From contig OZ017749.1 of NCBI GenBank assembly GCA_963969365.1, positions 2,976,001-3,040,000 on the forward strand: DNA of 64,000 nucleotides, read 5' to 3'. Shown piece after piece: positions 1 to 11,800 of the stretch (the first letter of the stretch is position 1; the number at the start of each line of letters is the position of its first letter). Position numbers and translations under genes: made by a program. A model generated the notes under the pieces. That model searched no databases, was not told the DNA's origin, and saw only the letters and a list, made by a program, of their open reading frames with translations. Origin of the DNA: Asterochloris sp. CNOR1 (Eukaryota > Chlorophyta > Trebouxiophyceae > Trebouxiales > Trebouxiaceae).

Positions 1-9
1 CAGCCTGCT

Positions 10-868
10 TCAGTCACTCCCAGCCACATCAGACAAGAGCTGCAGCAGGAGGAACATTGAGTCTGGTTGGTTCTGTGCAGGCATGAAGTTGGGCTAGGGC
101 AGGCTCAGCCCAGTAGTGCTTGCAGCGTCTCAGACATATCTCTGTGGTGTTGCGCATCTCGTCCTGCATGAGCTGACCTTGTCAATCTGCTGCTGCTCCT
201 GGGCTGCGTCCAGGTCATCGGACAGGCTGCCCGACAGGCTGCCAGACTCCTGCTCCAGCAGCGGGATGGGCTGCTGCTCTCTGGAACCCTTCACCTGCAG
301 CCGACATGTACCATACCTTGGTGTCCAAGGCCTCACCACTTGAATAAGTTGGCGATATGTGCAGCCTGGTGGCTCTGTGCCTGGCGGCTCACCATGACTG
401 GCTGTTCCAGGTGCTAACTTGAAAACCAGGTGGCCTGTAGGACACACGATCATCGTTTAAGCAGATAGGGGCACCTGAACCCATGGCCATATTCTGGCTT
501 CCTCACATTGTCACATTGAGCTTGCTCTTGGGGACAGAAGAGCATGCCGGCTGCAGCCTTTGGGGTGAGGGTTCTATGCAAGGGGATGCAGGGAGAGGTA
601 TCAATTGAAGATCACACCTGCTGGCACCCTTCAGTGCGCCAATCTGCTCAGGTCGAGATGCCTCGAGAGATGCGGATGGGGCTGGTGGACCTTGTAGAGA
701 CCTCTCTCCCAAGGCTTTGTGCTGTGACGGTAGGAGGCAAGCAACTGGCCACCGGCTGAAGGCGGCTTCGAAGGGTACGCGCTGTGAATAGTCATCAAGA
801 AAGTGAAGCCTGCCCCTTGAGGGCTTTTTCTTTGACGAACTGTTTGAAGTTCCAGGGCCTGCTTGCAT
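10..868 (-). CDS. uncharacterised small protein, spliced
   Basis: No family recognised. Reading leftwards, a candidate first exon begins with ATG at 868 (MQAGPGTSN, then a basic stretch SSSKKKPSRGR) and would join, in matching phase, an exon near 330-430 containing GHLVFKLAPGTASHG and YRQLIQV, then an exon at about 170-313 (VKGSREQQPIPLLEQ, followed by a serine/aspartate-rich part ending AQEQQQIDK), and a last short exon LLSDVAGSD with a stop at 10-12. The junctions match in phase and use CAG acceptors, and the tail is acidic and Gln-rich. The first exon is the weakest part: another frame at the same place starts MTTEQDPHASRPWNFK and is closed by a stop after about 30 codons, so it may be an upstream ORF or a different true start. 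The gene lies tail-to-head downstream of CSN6 on the same strand. The exon chain is inference and no function is proposed. Confidence 0.35.
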
Positions 869-1004
869 GTGGATCTTGTTCTGTAGTCATCAGAAGGTCT
901 GCTTGAGGGCAATAGAGGACCTGTTGGTCAGCTGAGGGGATTCAGGGGCTAAAGATCTCAATGCAGAATGTATGCGAAACAAAGGCTGCTGCGTACTGAG
1001 GCTG

Positions 1005-3796
1005 TCACCCCATCCCTCGTCGCCGAGAGGAGCGCTCATAGGCAATGGTGTGCTTATCCACGATCTCATTGATGCCCTGCACTCCCTTGGTGAGGCTGGA
1101 CATGAAGACAGTGAGCATGGCATCATTGTATTCCTGCAGGCAGGGCAGGGGCAGGCCTGGAATGTAGCTGCATCATCTGCCAGCCAGCAGAAGAGGTTGG
1201 CACAGAAGTGCCAGCAACTCACAGTGACATTGGCGGGCAGGCAGCCAAGTCTGCGATGCCCCAGCAACCTCCGCTGCAGGCTTCTTGTGACACGAGGCAA
1301 GCAGCAGGTGCATGTCAAGCATCTGTAGTCAAGCACTGCTCAGCAGCTGCACCCTCACCGCGAGGAAGTCCTGCTGGAACTCGGCCGTGTTGATGGCTGG
1401 AAGGCGCCGCAGCAAGCCCTTTGTTTCCCTGACTAGGCTGTGATCATAGGGCAGGGCTCCTGCAGCAGAGCTGGAAAACATCACCTCCTGTTCAAGGGCA
1501 AGTGAAAGTGTTACGAGCAAGGGCCAGGCAGCGTTCTGCAGCAGGCCGGACCCAACAGCTCCCACAAACTGTTGCCCAGGTGAAAGGGTCTGCAGTTAGT
1601 CAGGCCAAGACACCACACGAGGTACCCCATTGGCTGATGCGGAGGGCAGCTTCTGCCTATCAGGCACCTGCTCAAGACTGCCCCACACTTCCATGTATGC
1701 ATTCCAGGAGCGATGCCAGACTGTCAGTGCTTGGGCGGCAGCACGTCGCAGGCTGCTGACAGAGCAGACGCTGCCTCTCACCTGACTGCATGCGCTGCAG
1801 CAGCTGCAGCAGGATGCTGATGCGCCCAATGAGCATCTTCACACCAGACTCTGTGGCTGTGAGGTGCACCGTCACTGCAGCAGGCAGGGCAGAGTTCAGG
1901 GGGTTGGAGACGGGCCTGGCTGCAGACAACGCTGCCCAGCAATGCTGGTCCAGGCAAGCAGCTGTTGTGGCCACCGAACCTCGTCAGGAATGAGCAAGCA
2001 GGGGCTCAATCACTGAGCAGACATCAACGTAAGCCGGCTGATAACAGCAGAGACGGCAAAGGCACTCACGCTGCTCAGTTCCAGACGGGTTGCCAGTAGG
2101 GTGCACTTTGGCAACCTGATTCACACCAATGCGCTCAGCCTCTGAGGTCTGCAGAGTGCAAAACAGTTGCAATGAGCAGCATGCAGCTTCCCAAAGCGCA
2201 GACTGCATGGGGTGCTTGCAACGCAGCCGAGAAAAAGTAACTGCAGGCCACATGTCCAACAGCATGGCAGCGCCCTCTGAGGTGTTGGGAATGATCAGTC
2301 ACTGTGAGCGGTGCGCAACCTGTATGCTGAAAAGGATGGCAAGACTTTGCAGCAGCCTCAGCACACAGCCCACCTCTATGGAGAATCTAGACTGCACAAA
2401 AATGAAGGTCGGCCGCTCATCCACCACATGCAGCTCTGCAGCAGGAACCAGCAGTCCAGTGATGACACCGGGTGAGCACTGCAACTTCTGAGACATGATA
2501 ACTGAGTGCTGGCAGGCTGGGCAGCAGCACGGGCAGTCCAAGCAATCATGAGGCTTGCAGGCGCTCAGCTTCAGAATTTGGGGTACAGAGCGCTAAGGGG
2601 CAAGCAGACCAGACGGTCAACAGGCTTGAAGACATCTGCAGCCTCCTGCATGCCTGGTGTTGTGGCCAACAGGAAAGACGACAATAGCCGGGACACTGGC
2701 AGTCCCACCGCTTTCATACAGCAGGATGGGTAGGTCCTTGCGCAGAGCGTCTATCCTGGTATTGAATAGCAGAAGGACGGGAGACTCGTTCAGCTCCATG
2801 ACCTGCAGGGAGTTGTGGTGCAGCCTAGATGTCTGCGCTGTGCAAGAAATGCTGGGTGAGCCCCCCAGTGCAGCGGCGGGTGGGCCACCAGGGTAGGCAT
2901 CAGCCTGCATGATGACTGCTGCGCAGGGTCACATATCAATGCTGAACCCACCTTACGGTGTATCTGCATGTCAGCCTCTGCGATTTCTGAGCCAGTCGTG
3001 TACCAACCCACCACGTCCAAGTTCGGGAAGACTTGCTTGTCTGCAGGCAACATTGCAAACCCCTGAGCTCAGTCTGCTGTGGCAGCAAGCCACATGCATG
3101 CTCTCTGTGTTGTCCAGCAGCATTGAAGCCATGCATCAAGCTCTATGGGGAGACTGGCATGCTGTCTCTACACCTGTGTCCACTTTTCTGTGGGCGGCAG
3201 CAGAACACTGCATGCATGCATGCAGCAGTTTGACCCATGGCATGCTGCCCCATGCTGTGCTGGCCCATCAGTTCAGTTTCCTGCAGTCCCTCATGCTGCC
3301 CCAGCTGCTTAGCAGATGCTTGCACATTGACTCCAGCTGCATACAGCCCTGCCCCTCACACTGCTCCAGTTTTGTGGTCAGCAGGGGAGCATCTATCTGC
3401 AGGGCTCCAGCAGCATCTGTGGTATAGTTCAGCTCGAAGGAGTTGCTGATGTCCACAAGTCTGCCATTCTGCTGGCCCAGCAGGTAGCCCAGCACCCTGG
3501 CAGGGGCTGCTGGCCATGTGCTGCTGCTGGCTGCGTCCTGACCGGCTGGGGCATTGGCCTTGATGCGTGTGTGATGGTCGCTGATGGTGAGCAGCACTAG
3601 CTGCGTGCATAGATGGGCAGCAGCTCTGAGACAGCTTGCCTTTTGCACCAGAACTGAGGACAGCGGATTTGCTCTAGTGCCAGTGTCGCAGCTTTGGCAG
3701 ACAGAGCATGGCACCTAAACACACCGGGTGCAGCTTGAAGTCTAACCCTGACTGGCTCTCCCTCCTGCCTGCTGCATCAGACATTGCCTCCTCCAT
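1005..3796 (-). CDS. CSN6: COP9 signalosome subunit 6 (MPN-minus protein)
   Basis: Homologue of CSN6, the catalytically dead MPN partner of CSN5 in the COP9 signalosome, which removes NEDD8 from cullin ubiquitin ligases. The start ATG at 3796 gives MEEAMSDAAGRRES...GLDFKLHP, spliced in phase to LVLLTISDHHTRIKA (about 3555-3600). Then come the MPN strands VLGYLLGQQNGRLVDISNSF, VGWYTTGSEIAEADMQIHRK (about 2960-3040), LNESPVLLLFNTR (about 2760-2800), VVDERPTFIFVQSRFSIE (about 2390-2445) and SEAERIGVNQVAK (about 2105-2145). The C-terminal helical part holds IGRISILLQLLQRM, a segment LRRLPAINTAEFQQDFL (about 1370-1410) and the last exon EYNDAMLTVFMSSLTKG...AYERSSRRRGMG with its stop at 1005-1007. 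The JAMM zinc motif is absent, as expected for CSN6. At least eight exons have short TGCAG-ended introns. It is divergent from the YceD gene across about 610 bp. Identity is firm; some internal junctions are approximate. Confidence 0.9.
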
Positions 3797-4409
3797 CTCT
3801 GCCAGATGCAATTAATTGAAACGATCAGAGAGAGATCGGCATGCAGATTGTAGATCAGCTCCAGTGGCCTGCTATCCACCTGCTGCAACTTAGACTTCAA
3901 TGACGTTTATGGGCTTCAAAGTCGACAGTGTAGTCAACTGGTGGTGCGGGCAGTGGGCATTAGTGAATGCTCGGCAATGGGACGACCAAGCCAGGCTCTG
4001 ACGGACAGTGATGTTTAGTAGACCTGCATGGCGCGTCCAGGCAGTTCCACTTCGTGGGCAGAGAAAGGAGTGCACTTCGTTGCAGAGCTGATTGCAGCTG
4101 CAGAGTTCGAGATCCTGGTTGGAGGGGTGAATGTCACACACAGCTTGACGAGTTCTCATCACAGTACTGTTACAGAACTTGTCATGCCTACAGGCATTTG
4201 CTGCAGTATTTTTGAGCCTAGCCTGGCTGGTGGTGAGACGCCAACAGTCAAGTTCTCTCTCTTCGTCTCGTCACAAAACATATGCAAGCACTTCATGATC
4301 CGCTGGGTGGCATGCAGGGACCTCCACAGGCGGGACAGCAGGTCTTTGAAACTAAGCCCATCACTGCACCCGGCTTTGGACAGTGACATCACCCAGCATT
4401 CAGGCGGCC
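3797..4409. promoter_or_regulatory. divergent intergenic region CSN6 / YceD
   Basis: About 610 bp separate the two divergent start codons, so it should hold both promoters and 5' leaders. It is somewhat less GC-rich than the flanking exons. A plus-strand reading frame at 4028-4435 stays open for 135 codons but shows no recognisable domain and runs into the YceD start region, so it is more likely leader sequence than a gene. No TATA-like element stands out. Confidence 0.4.
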
Positions 4410-5723
4410 ATGTCAGTTGTCCTGCCCAAGTGTAGCCGCGCCATCTCAGACCTGCCACTGCGCCAGCTACTTCCCTGCAGCAGACAGGCCAGGCTGCCGC
4501 TGCGCCCATGCTGCAGCCTCACCAGCACCCACACCAAGCCATGGAAGACGTCCGCCGATAAGGGCAGCCCCGCCCCGGCCAATCGGGGCCAGCAGGCGCC
4601 CGACAGGAGGCCGGGCAACGCAGGCCGCAATGCGGACCAGCCTGCATTCCCAGGCAGGCGGAGGCAGCGCCCTGGAGTGTGGCTGCGGCGCTGCGACCTA
4701 GGGTGGCGACCGCCCCCATGGAAGTTGCATTTTGATGTCACTGTTCAGCAGCTGGGGCTGGCTACGACCGATGCTGCTGTGGACGTGAGCCTCCTTGCAT
4801 GCGTGGCAGGCATGCTGATCTCTGCCTGCTGGGCGTGCACCTGCTGACGCTCTGGAGCCATGTTGTTAGGGATACATTCATGCTTGATATGCCCCCTGGC
4901 TGCATAGACTTGCTCAAGGACCTTGCTTTGTCTGCAGCTCAGAGTGTTTGCACTGTGGCCCTGTGAGCTAGGATGCGCAGCTGAACCAGCTCTATCTCAT
5001 CATGCTATGCACAGACAGGCATGCTGCGAGAAAAGCTGCCTGACCCTGCTGTATCCTTTGCTGCTGTGCAGGCTGCTCAGAATACTGACGTCACCATAGA
5101 CATCAACATTGCAACAGCTGGGGGTGGCTTCTACCTTAAGGGGGTGGTCAATGCGCATGTGCCATTGCGTTGTGATCGGTGCTGCTGCACATTCACCACT
5201 CCTGTCTCAGCAAAGTTTGAGGTGAGGTGCTCATCACATTGCTGCTTGCCCTGCTGCATGACTCTGTTTGCATTTTAGTTCCTGCACCTGCCCCAGCTGC
5301 AGCCTGCCTGCTAATGCCGGCTGAGCATTTCTAGCAAAGCTTGTGGCATGGTGCTGCAGATCTGGCTGAATCCATCTGGCCACTCAGATGACTCGCTTCA
5401 GGACCCATCCGGGGGAGAGCTGCATTTTGCAGTCTCGGATGCTGAGATCGACATCTCAGAGCCCATCGCAGATGCGCTGGAGCTTGGTCTCCCCATCAAG
5501 TCCGTCTGTGGCCTGCCAGACTGCATTGTGCAAGGTAAGTGCTGGGATCCTGTTCCATCGATGCTCTTCAGAGTCTGCATAACACTCATCCTGGGGTGCA
5601 GATGCACAACTGAATCCCCAGACTGGGCGCAGCGGCTGGAGCACAGACAACAGTGCCGATACCGGCAGCAATTTTGGGGTCTTACAGCAATTGAAACGCC
5701 GACCCCACAGTTCTGCAGCTTGA
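4410..5723 (+). CDS. YceD/DUF177 family protein, plastid-targeted
   Basis: Member of the YceD (DUF177) family, small proteins with a conserved cysteine motif linked to accumulation of 23S rRNA in bacteria and plastids. The start MSVVLPKCSRAISDLP is followed by an Arg/Ser/Pro-rich, acid-poor stretch typical of a chloroplast transit peptide. The family core begins in the exon after 5072 (AAQNTDVTIDINIATAGGGF, then LKGVVNAHVPLRCDRC, where RCDRC is the family motif) and continues at about 5368-5540 with a Ser/Asp-rich loop, ISEPIADALELGLPIKSVC and GLPDC. The donor at 5540/5541 joins in phase to an acceptor at 5601, giving DAQLNPQTGRSGW and then FGVLQQLKRRPHSSAA with a stop at 5721-5723. This resembles the usual end of the family (a small aspartate/asparagine motif, then a leucine-rich tail). 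A later acceptor near 5878 is possible, but would overlap the PATROL1 stop and give a poorer tail. Length and the central junctions around 4790-5070 are uncertain. Confidence 0.72.
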
Positions 5724-5886
5724 CCATTCATGAACTACAATCAGGACACTGCTCAAGTCATGTCAGTGTCACCAAAACAGGAACGTCAGCAGAACAGGAA
5801 CGCACATGATGTCATTGTCAGGCTTCGAGGTTCTTTCTTCAAATTTTGTTCTAATGAAAGTGAGGGACACTGTAGGCTGTGGGTCT

Positions 5887-8800
5887 TCACGAGCGACGGA
5901 ACCTGAAACCCTTTCCTGATGATTTACTGAGACCACCATTGCTGAAGGTAGAGCCCCCGAAGCCGCCTGAGAAACCTGACCCCCCTGAGTTGCCTGCCAG
6001 CTTCTTGGGAAGGCGGAGCTCCTTCTTCAAAAATTTGGAGGCTGCTCTGTCCCTCCTGCAGAGTGAAGCTTGCTTTCCAATCTCCCAGGCTTGCAAAGCG
6101 GCAGCACCCACACACCTCCCAAGGCAAAAGCCCCCGGCATTCCCCAAAGCACTGAGCATGCAGGACCGCTACAGCATCAACAGCAGCTACATCGCCGGCT
6201 CAGCTGCTGGCCATGCGCTCACCTGTGCGCCAGGACTCTCTGCAGGATGTCAGGGTCCAACACAAGCGCCCTATGGGAGGGCGTCCTGCCTGCCTTAGCA
6301 GCAGCCTTCTCCTCCTCCTTGGCCTGCAGGGGTTAGGTAAAGGCACACAGTGACAACCCTGGCAGCAGCTTTCTCTGGGCCTTCTCGGCCTGCAGGCGCT
6401 GGGGGAAGGACACACAGGGACAGCTGGCTCAGGACATAGATTGAGCCTGCATCACGGTGACAGCCTGCCAAGGAGCAGGAGCTGGCCTGTCCACACAGCG
6501 CTATAATGACACACACCGGAAGCACACGCAGCACACAGTCTGGCATGGAGTAACAGCACAGGATGTGTCTCTGATTGCCCTGGCCATGCATTCCCCATGG
6601 AGGCAGCAGCCGAACATCAAGGGGCAGTCTGACAAGTGGGGTTTCTGCTGCACTTGGGTACGGTGTCAAGCTGCCCGCGCAGTGAGGACAAGCGGGCGCT
6701 GATCCCTTTGCTTCAAGCCAGATGATAGACCGCAGCCTTGCCCAAGCAGTGTGCATTTACTGCCTGGATTTGCGACCCCTCACGTGGTTGTCCAGCTGTG
6801 GCGCACCCAATCAGCAGGACCCAAGGGCTCACCCCTTCTCAAGAGTAGGCCACAAGTCAGATGCACACAGCCTCCCCCCTCATATATGTTGACACCTTGT
6901 CACAAGCTGCCAGCACAAGCAGTCAGATGAGGCAGCCCCAGACAGCGCTCACGTCCTTGAAGTTCTGGATGAGGATGGCTGTCTGCAGCTGCAGCACCGT
7001 GATCAGGTCCTGCACCGGCTGGCACAACGAGGTGATCTCCCCATTGGGCAGGCCCTCGCCCTCCGCAAAGAACAGGTTGCGGAGGGCATCCAAGTCCTCC
7101 TCGATGGCCTCAGCATCCTCCTCGTCGAACAACCTGCAGCAAAAGCAGGACAGACGGTGGGTGCCACTCAGAGCGATCATCAAGCGCTCCAGGCTCCTCG
7201 GCGTCGTCCACCCACCTATTGAGACCAGCAGCATTCAACACTGCCTGCAGCAGCCCTTGGGATCAGGCCAGCAGAGTTGGGCCCTGCATCAACAGCAGGC
7301 AGCAAACCCTCCAAGTGCCCTACTGTCAGGTTGGTAAGACCTCAGCAGTGCGCACCTGTTGGGCCCGCCGTCCAGCAGGACACGCTGCATTGCGATGACG
7401 ACAGCCTGCAGCAGCCCCTTGGCCAGGTAGGCGTGCAGGGAGTCTGCTGCAGCCGCGCACACATTGCCCAGGGCCTCGTCGATGGAGATCAGCAGGATCT
7501 GGATGCGGGCTGTCTTGACGTGGTGCTTGTACAGGTCATCCAGCACAACCTTGCGCAGGTCAAAGAAGATGATCTGCAAGCAGCATGAGGTGGTTCTTTG
7601 GTCTGGAAGCTGAGCTTGCATGATCTCTGCTGGCAGCCCTGGATGCTTGCTCGCCCGTTGGGTACAGCATAGAAATGCTGATCTCTGCAGGGAGGCATCA
7701 AAGCTGTTGAAGCAGCAAAGTTGCCTCAGTCCAGAAATAGAGGCTGGCACAGGGCGACAGGCCAGTGAAGGTCAGGCAGGGCAGGCTGACCAGACATTGG
7801 AGGCATGCACCAGGACGTGCACTGGATAGACCCAGCCATTGCTCGCCATCATAACACATCTGCATGTCAGCATTCAGCCATCTCAGCTCAGGGGCATTTG
7901 AAGTGTGCCTGCACCAGATTGTCTCGCCCACCCAGGCACGCAGCACATCACCCGTCACAAGCCGCTGCAGGACATGGGTGTGCTGTCGAGATGCAGCGCA
8001 GCGCAGCGCGGCGCGGCTTGGACCCCCGCCCGCATGCCAGCCAGGCTGCACAGGACGCCAGCTGCAAGGCGAGGCCCTGCTAACTGAGATGCAGCATGGC
8101 GCCGCGCTGGCCCTCACCTTCATGCCAATGAAGCTACACATGAAGTCGATGGCTCGCTGCGCCTCCTGGTGGGCGGCCTCAAACACTCCGCTCAGCCAGT
8201 CCACGGAGCGCTGCCGGATGTCGTCGTCAGCCGCATCTGGGGAGTCCTCGTCCCACCTGCACAGGGGCTGGCCCAGGTGTCTTTGGGGCGATGCATGCAC
8301 AGGGAGGGACCTGACGGGACCTTGGCTGAAGGTGTACGTGGCACACTGCTGCTCAGTGATGGGGGATGTGAGCGTCAGCCCAGCCACCAAGCTGCAAAGC
8401 TCCACCAGCGGTACCGCATGCCAGGAAGGCATAGCACGACTGCAGCCTGCCGCACAGACTGCACATTGCATCAGCAAAGGACAGACTTGGGTGGATGCAG
8501 CCTTACTGCCAGACACTGAAGCCTGAAGTTAATGGGCCCTGATGCAGAAAACAGCAAGTCCTTGACCCCACACAGTTCGTCACTGGCAGCTGCTCAAGCT
8601 GCAGACTACAGCCAACACAGCCCCTGGTGCACTGGACCTGAAGTGCCTGCTGGGCTACCGCACCTGTCCATGACCACCTTCTCCATGGCTGGCAGCTGTT
8701 CCTCCACGTACAGCAGCGTGTTGAGGCGCACCACCAGGGAATCGGTGGTCAGCTGGGCCACACGCCCATCCTCTGGGGTTTTCAGCACAACATCTTCCTC

Positions 8801-11800
8801 GATCATGGTCCCCTTCCTGCAGCAGCCCAGGGCACAGCAGTTAGTGTCAGCACAGGCAGCAGCAACATGTGACTGAGGGGGTTGAGCACCACGTCTTCCT
8901 CCATCACAGCCCCCTTCCTGCAGCAGCGCTCGCTCCTATGCTGCCCATGCCATCATGCACTCACTGAAGCTGCTGCAGTTCTTCCATGCACCTGGTGGTC
9001 TCAATCCCTTCCTGATGCCGTTGGGCATGTAGAGACTGGAATACCAGCTTTCATCAAGCTGCTGCAAAGCTTGCTGCACATGCATCCCCATTGGAGGTGC
9101 TGCGAGGGATGAGGCTGGCGACTGACTGTCCTGCACAATCAGGCAGCTGCAAAAGACCCTATGAGGCACCTGCAGCTTGGACACCCAGCCATCCAGCACC
9201 TATTGGGACAGTCATCTTAGCCTTGACGGAAACCTTGTCATTTGCAAGAGGTCGTGGGAAGGCTCCCTGTGCGCTCGGGCAGCCTGCACCTTGCACTGAG
9301 GTGTGCAGGTGTGTTGATGCAGATGACCGCCTCGAGTGCTCACTTGGCACTCTTTGGGGAAGCTTCTGCCCGCACGGCCAGCTCCTTCTTGTAGCGTGTC
9401 AGGCTGGGCGGAGGAGGCACCAGGGAGTCTACAGGGCCCAGCTGCTCGGTGACCCACATCACGTACCTGCAGGCAGCCAGTGAGGATAGCAAAGCAACCA
9501 AACATGGCATAAGCATCTGATACAGCAAAGGGTTGCGCAGCACATCTGTGTGAACACTTGGAAAACAGTGCTATTGCACATGACCAGGCTGTCCTGAATC
9601 TAATCATTCAGCAGCACACTTCAGACTGCTATGTGTCCTGAACCCACAGGCTGTGCAGCACAGCAGCTGGCACAGCGCAGCCACAACGCGCCCAGCAGCC
9701 TACTTGCGCAGAACCTCATCCAGCCCCTCTGTCAGCGCGCGCACAAGAGCCACTGGGAGCGCCAGCTTCATGTTGAAAAGCTCCTCTATGCAGTCCGTCG
9801 TCATCTTCACAATCTCGACGCCCGAGCTGCAGCAGCATATGGAGGTGCACATTCAGCTTGGTGCCTGAAGCCACCAACATGCAGCCAGCCTGGCTCAGCA
9901 GGCCGACATCCCCACAAACAACCATGCAGCGGTAGCTTTGAGGGATGATGCAGCAGTTGATCACTGGACAAGTGCGCACGCAAGCCAGCAAGGCCGCGGG
10001 CTGGCAGTGGTGCACAGGAATACAGCTGCCTGCTTGTGCTGAGCGCTCACCTGGCGCAGCTTCGACTGGAGGCCACTGGCTTCCAATCCTCTGTCCCCTG
10101 GATGTTCTTTGTCCACCTGCAGGGCGGATGCAAGGGGCTTTTGGTGCACAAGCAAGTTGAAGGTGAGCCATTCCCGCCCAGAGTTGGCAAGGTGCATCAA
10201 AAGTCACACGAAAGCAAGTCACACAAAAGCCTGCCAACTCTGCAGGCAAGTGCCCGAGTGACCCCGTTCTGCTAAGCCCACCCAGCAGCAGACCTCCTTC
10301 AACAGATGCCACCGCACCTGTGCAGCAAGGACAGCTGGTTGGACACCCAGTTGAAGAGCAGCGGGGACAGGCGCTGCAGGATGCCCCAGGGCGTGATGTC
10401 TGTCTCCCTGTCCTCCATCTCGTCCATCAGGTGGCCCTCCAGCTGGTCAGACTGACGCACCGCCTCCAGGTTAGCGTCTGTCAGCGTCTCCACTGCAGCC
10501 ACCAAACACCAAACACCTGTCTGACAAACCCATGATGCGAGGAGGTGCTGCCTGGCTCAGCCGGCGCGCCCCAACAGCAAGCAGCCCTGGCTCGGACAGG
10601 CTGGGAGCGTGCCCTGCTTGCGCCTGTGCAGCTGGGCAGTCCTGCTGACTGAGTATACACGTGCTGACCCACAGTCATCAGCGCAGCATCCAGCCTCACC
10701 GCTGCTAAGCCATGGGAGCAGCTCCATGCCATACAGCTCGTGCAGCTTCTTGGCCGCCACCTCTGGCGCAATGGGCAGGTAGGGCACCAGCACTGCAGGG
10801 CACCATGACTTCAAGGTCAGCGCATCCATGCAGTCATGCAGATGCATCACCTCAAGCTCGCTTGCACTCGCAAGCAAAGCAACATGTTCCATGGGCTGAA
10901 CTCGTCGCAAGATTGGCACAGCAACTGCACAGCAGCTGTTGCCGGCCAGACCTCATGCTGCGCTGCCAGCATATGAGGCCAAGCAGGAGGCTGTTGGGCT
11001 GTCAGCAACCCAGTGAGACATGCCAAGGCTTACAAGCAAGTATCAGCATGTCTCACTGGGTTGCTGCAGCCCAGCAGACTCTTCAGCACGCCTTCAGGAA
11101 CCTCCTGAACAAGTGTTGGCCAGAGGTGCCCAGCATCTCAGTGAGCAGCAGCCTCACCTGGTGAGAATGTGGACAGCTCAATGCCCAGCAGGTTGATGCA
11201 GGCCTTGGCCAGCATGATCATGCGCTGCGCCTCATTGGGGGCATCTTTGGCCGTGTGATTGGCATGCCACTGAAAAGCCGACTCAAGGGACGAGCGGATG
11301 CACACTGACAGCATGGTTGCCACCTCAGCGCCTGATCCCTTGGACTGCTCGGCTGCTACCATCACCTCCATCAGACCCTGCAGCAGACGAGACCAAGTCA
11401 GGTTGCGTCTTGCACTGACAGCATGGTTGCCAACCAACTTTCCAGCTGCCACCATCACTTCCTGAGCGACCCTGCAACAGGAAGTACAGGCTCGCTGTGC
11501 AGACGCACACCGACCCAATTGCAGCCAATGGACCAGGCCTGCATCGTGAAGGTTGCAGACTCACACAGCGCCATCAGTGCGCACATGAAACCATCAACCA
11601 GAATGTTGCAGTCGCCTGGGGACATGGGGGACACCATGCCTGGACAAAAAAGACGCAGACTGCCAGCAGCTGGCATGAGCCACTGCGACTGACCTGCATG
11701 TCAATGGTGGGAGGTGCTTCCATCCCTGATCAGCTAGGAGTGGCAACTCACAGAACCCACGATGTCATAAGCCCTGGTCAGCTAGGAGTGGCAACTCACA

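Noticed and set aside
4028-4435. Plus-strand frame of 135 codons upstream of YceD
   Set aside because: No domain, no transit-like start, and it ends inside the YceD first exon in another frame; treated as promoter and leader sequence.
5879-6298. Plus-strand frame that could extend the YceD gene
   Set aside because: It is antisense to the conserved last exon of PATROL1 (SKFLKKELRLPKKL), and the earlier acceptor at 5601 gives a better YceD ending.
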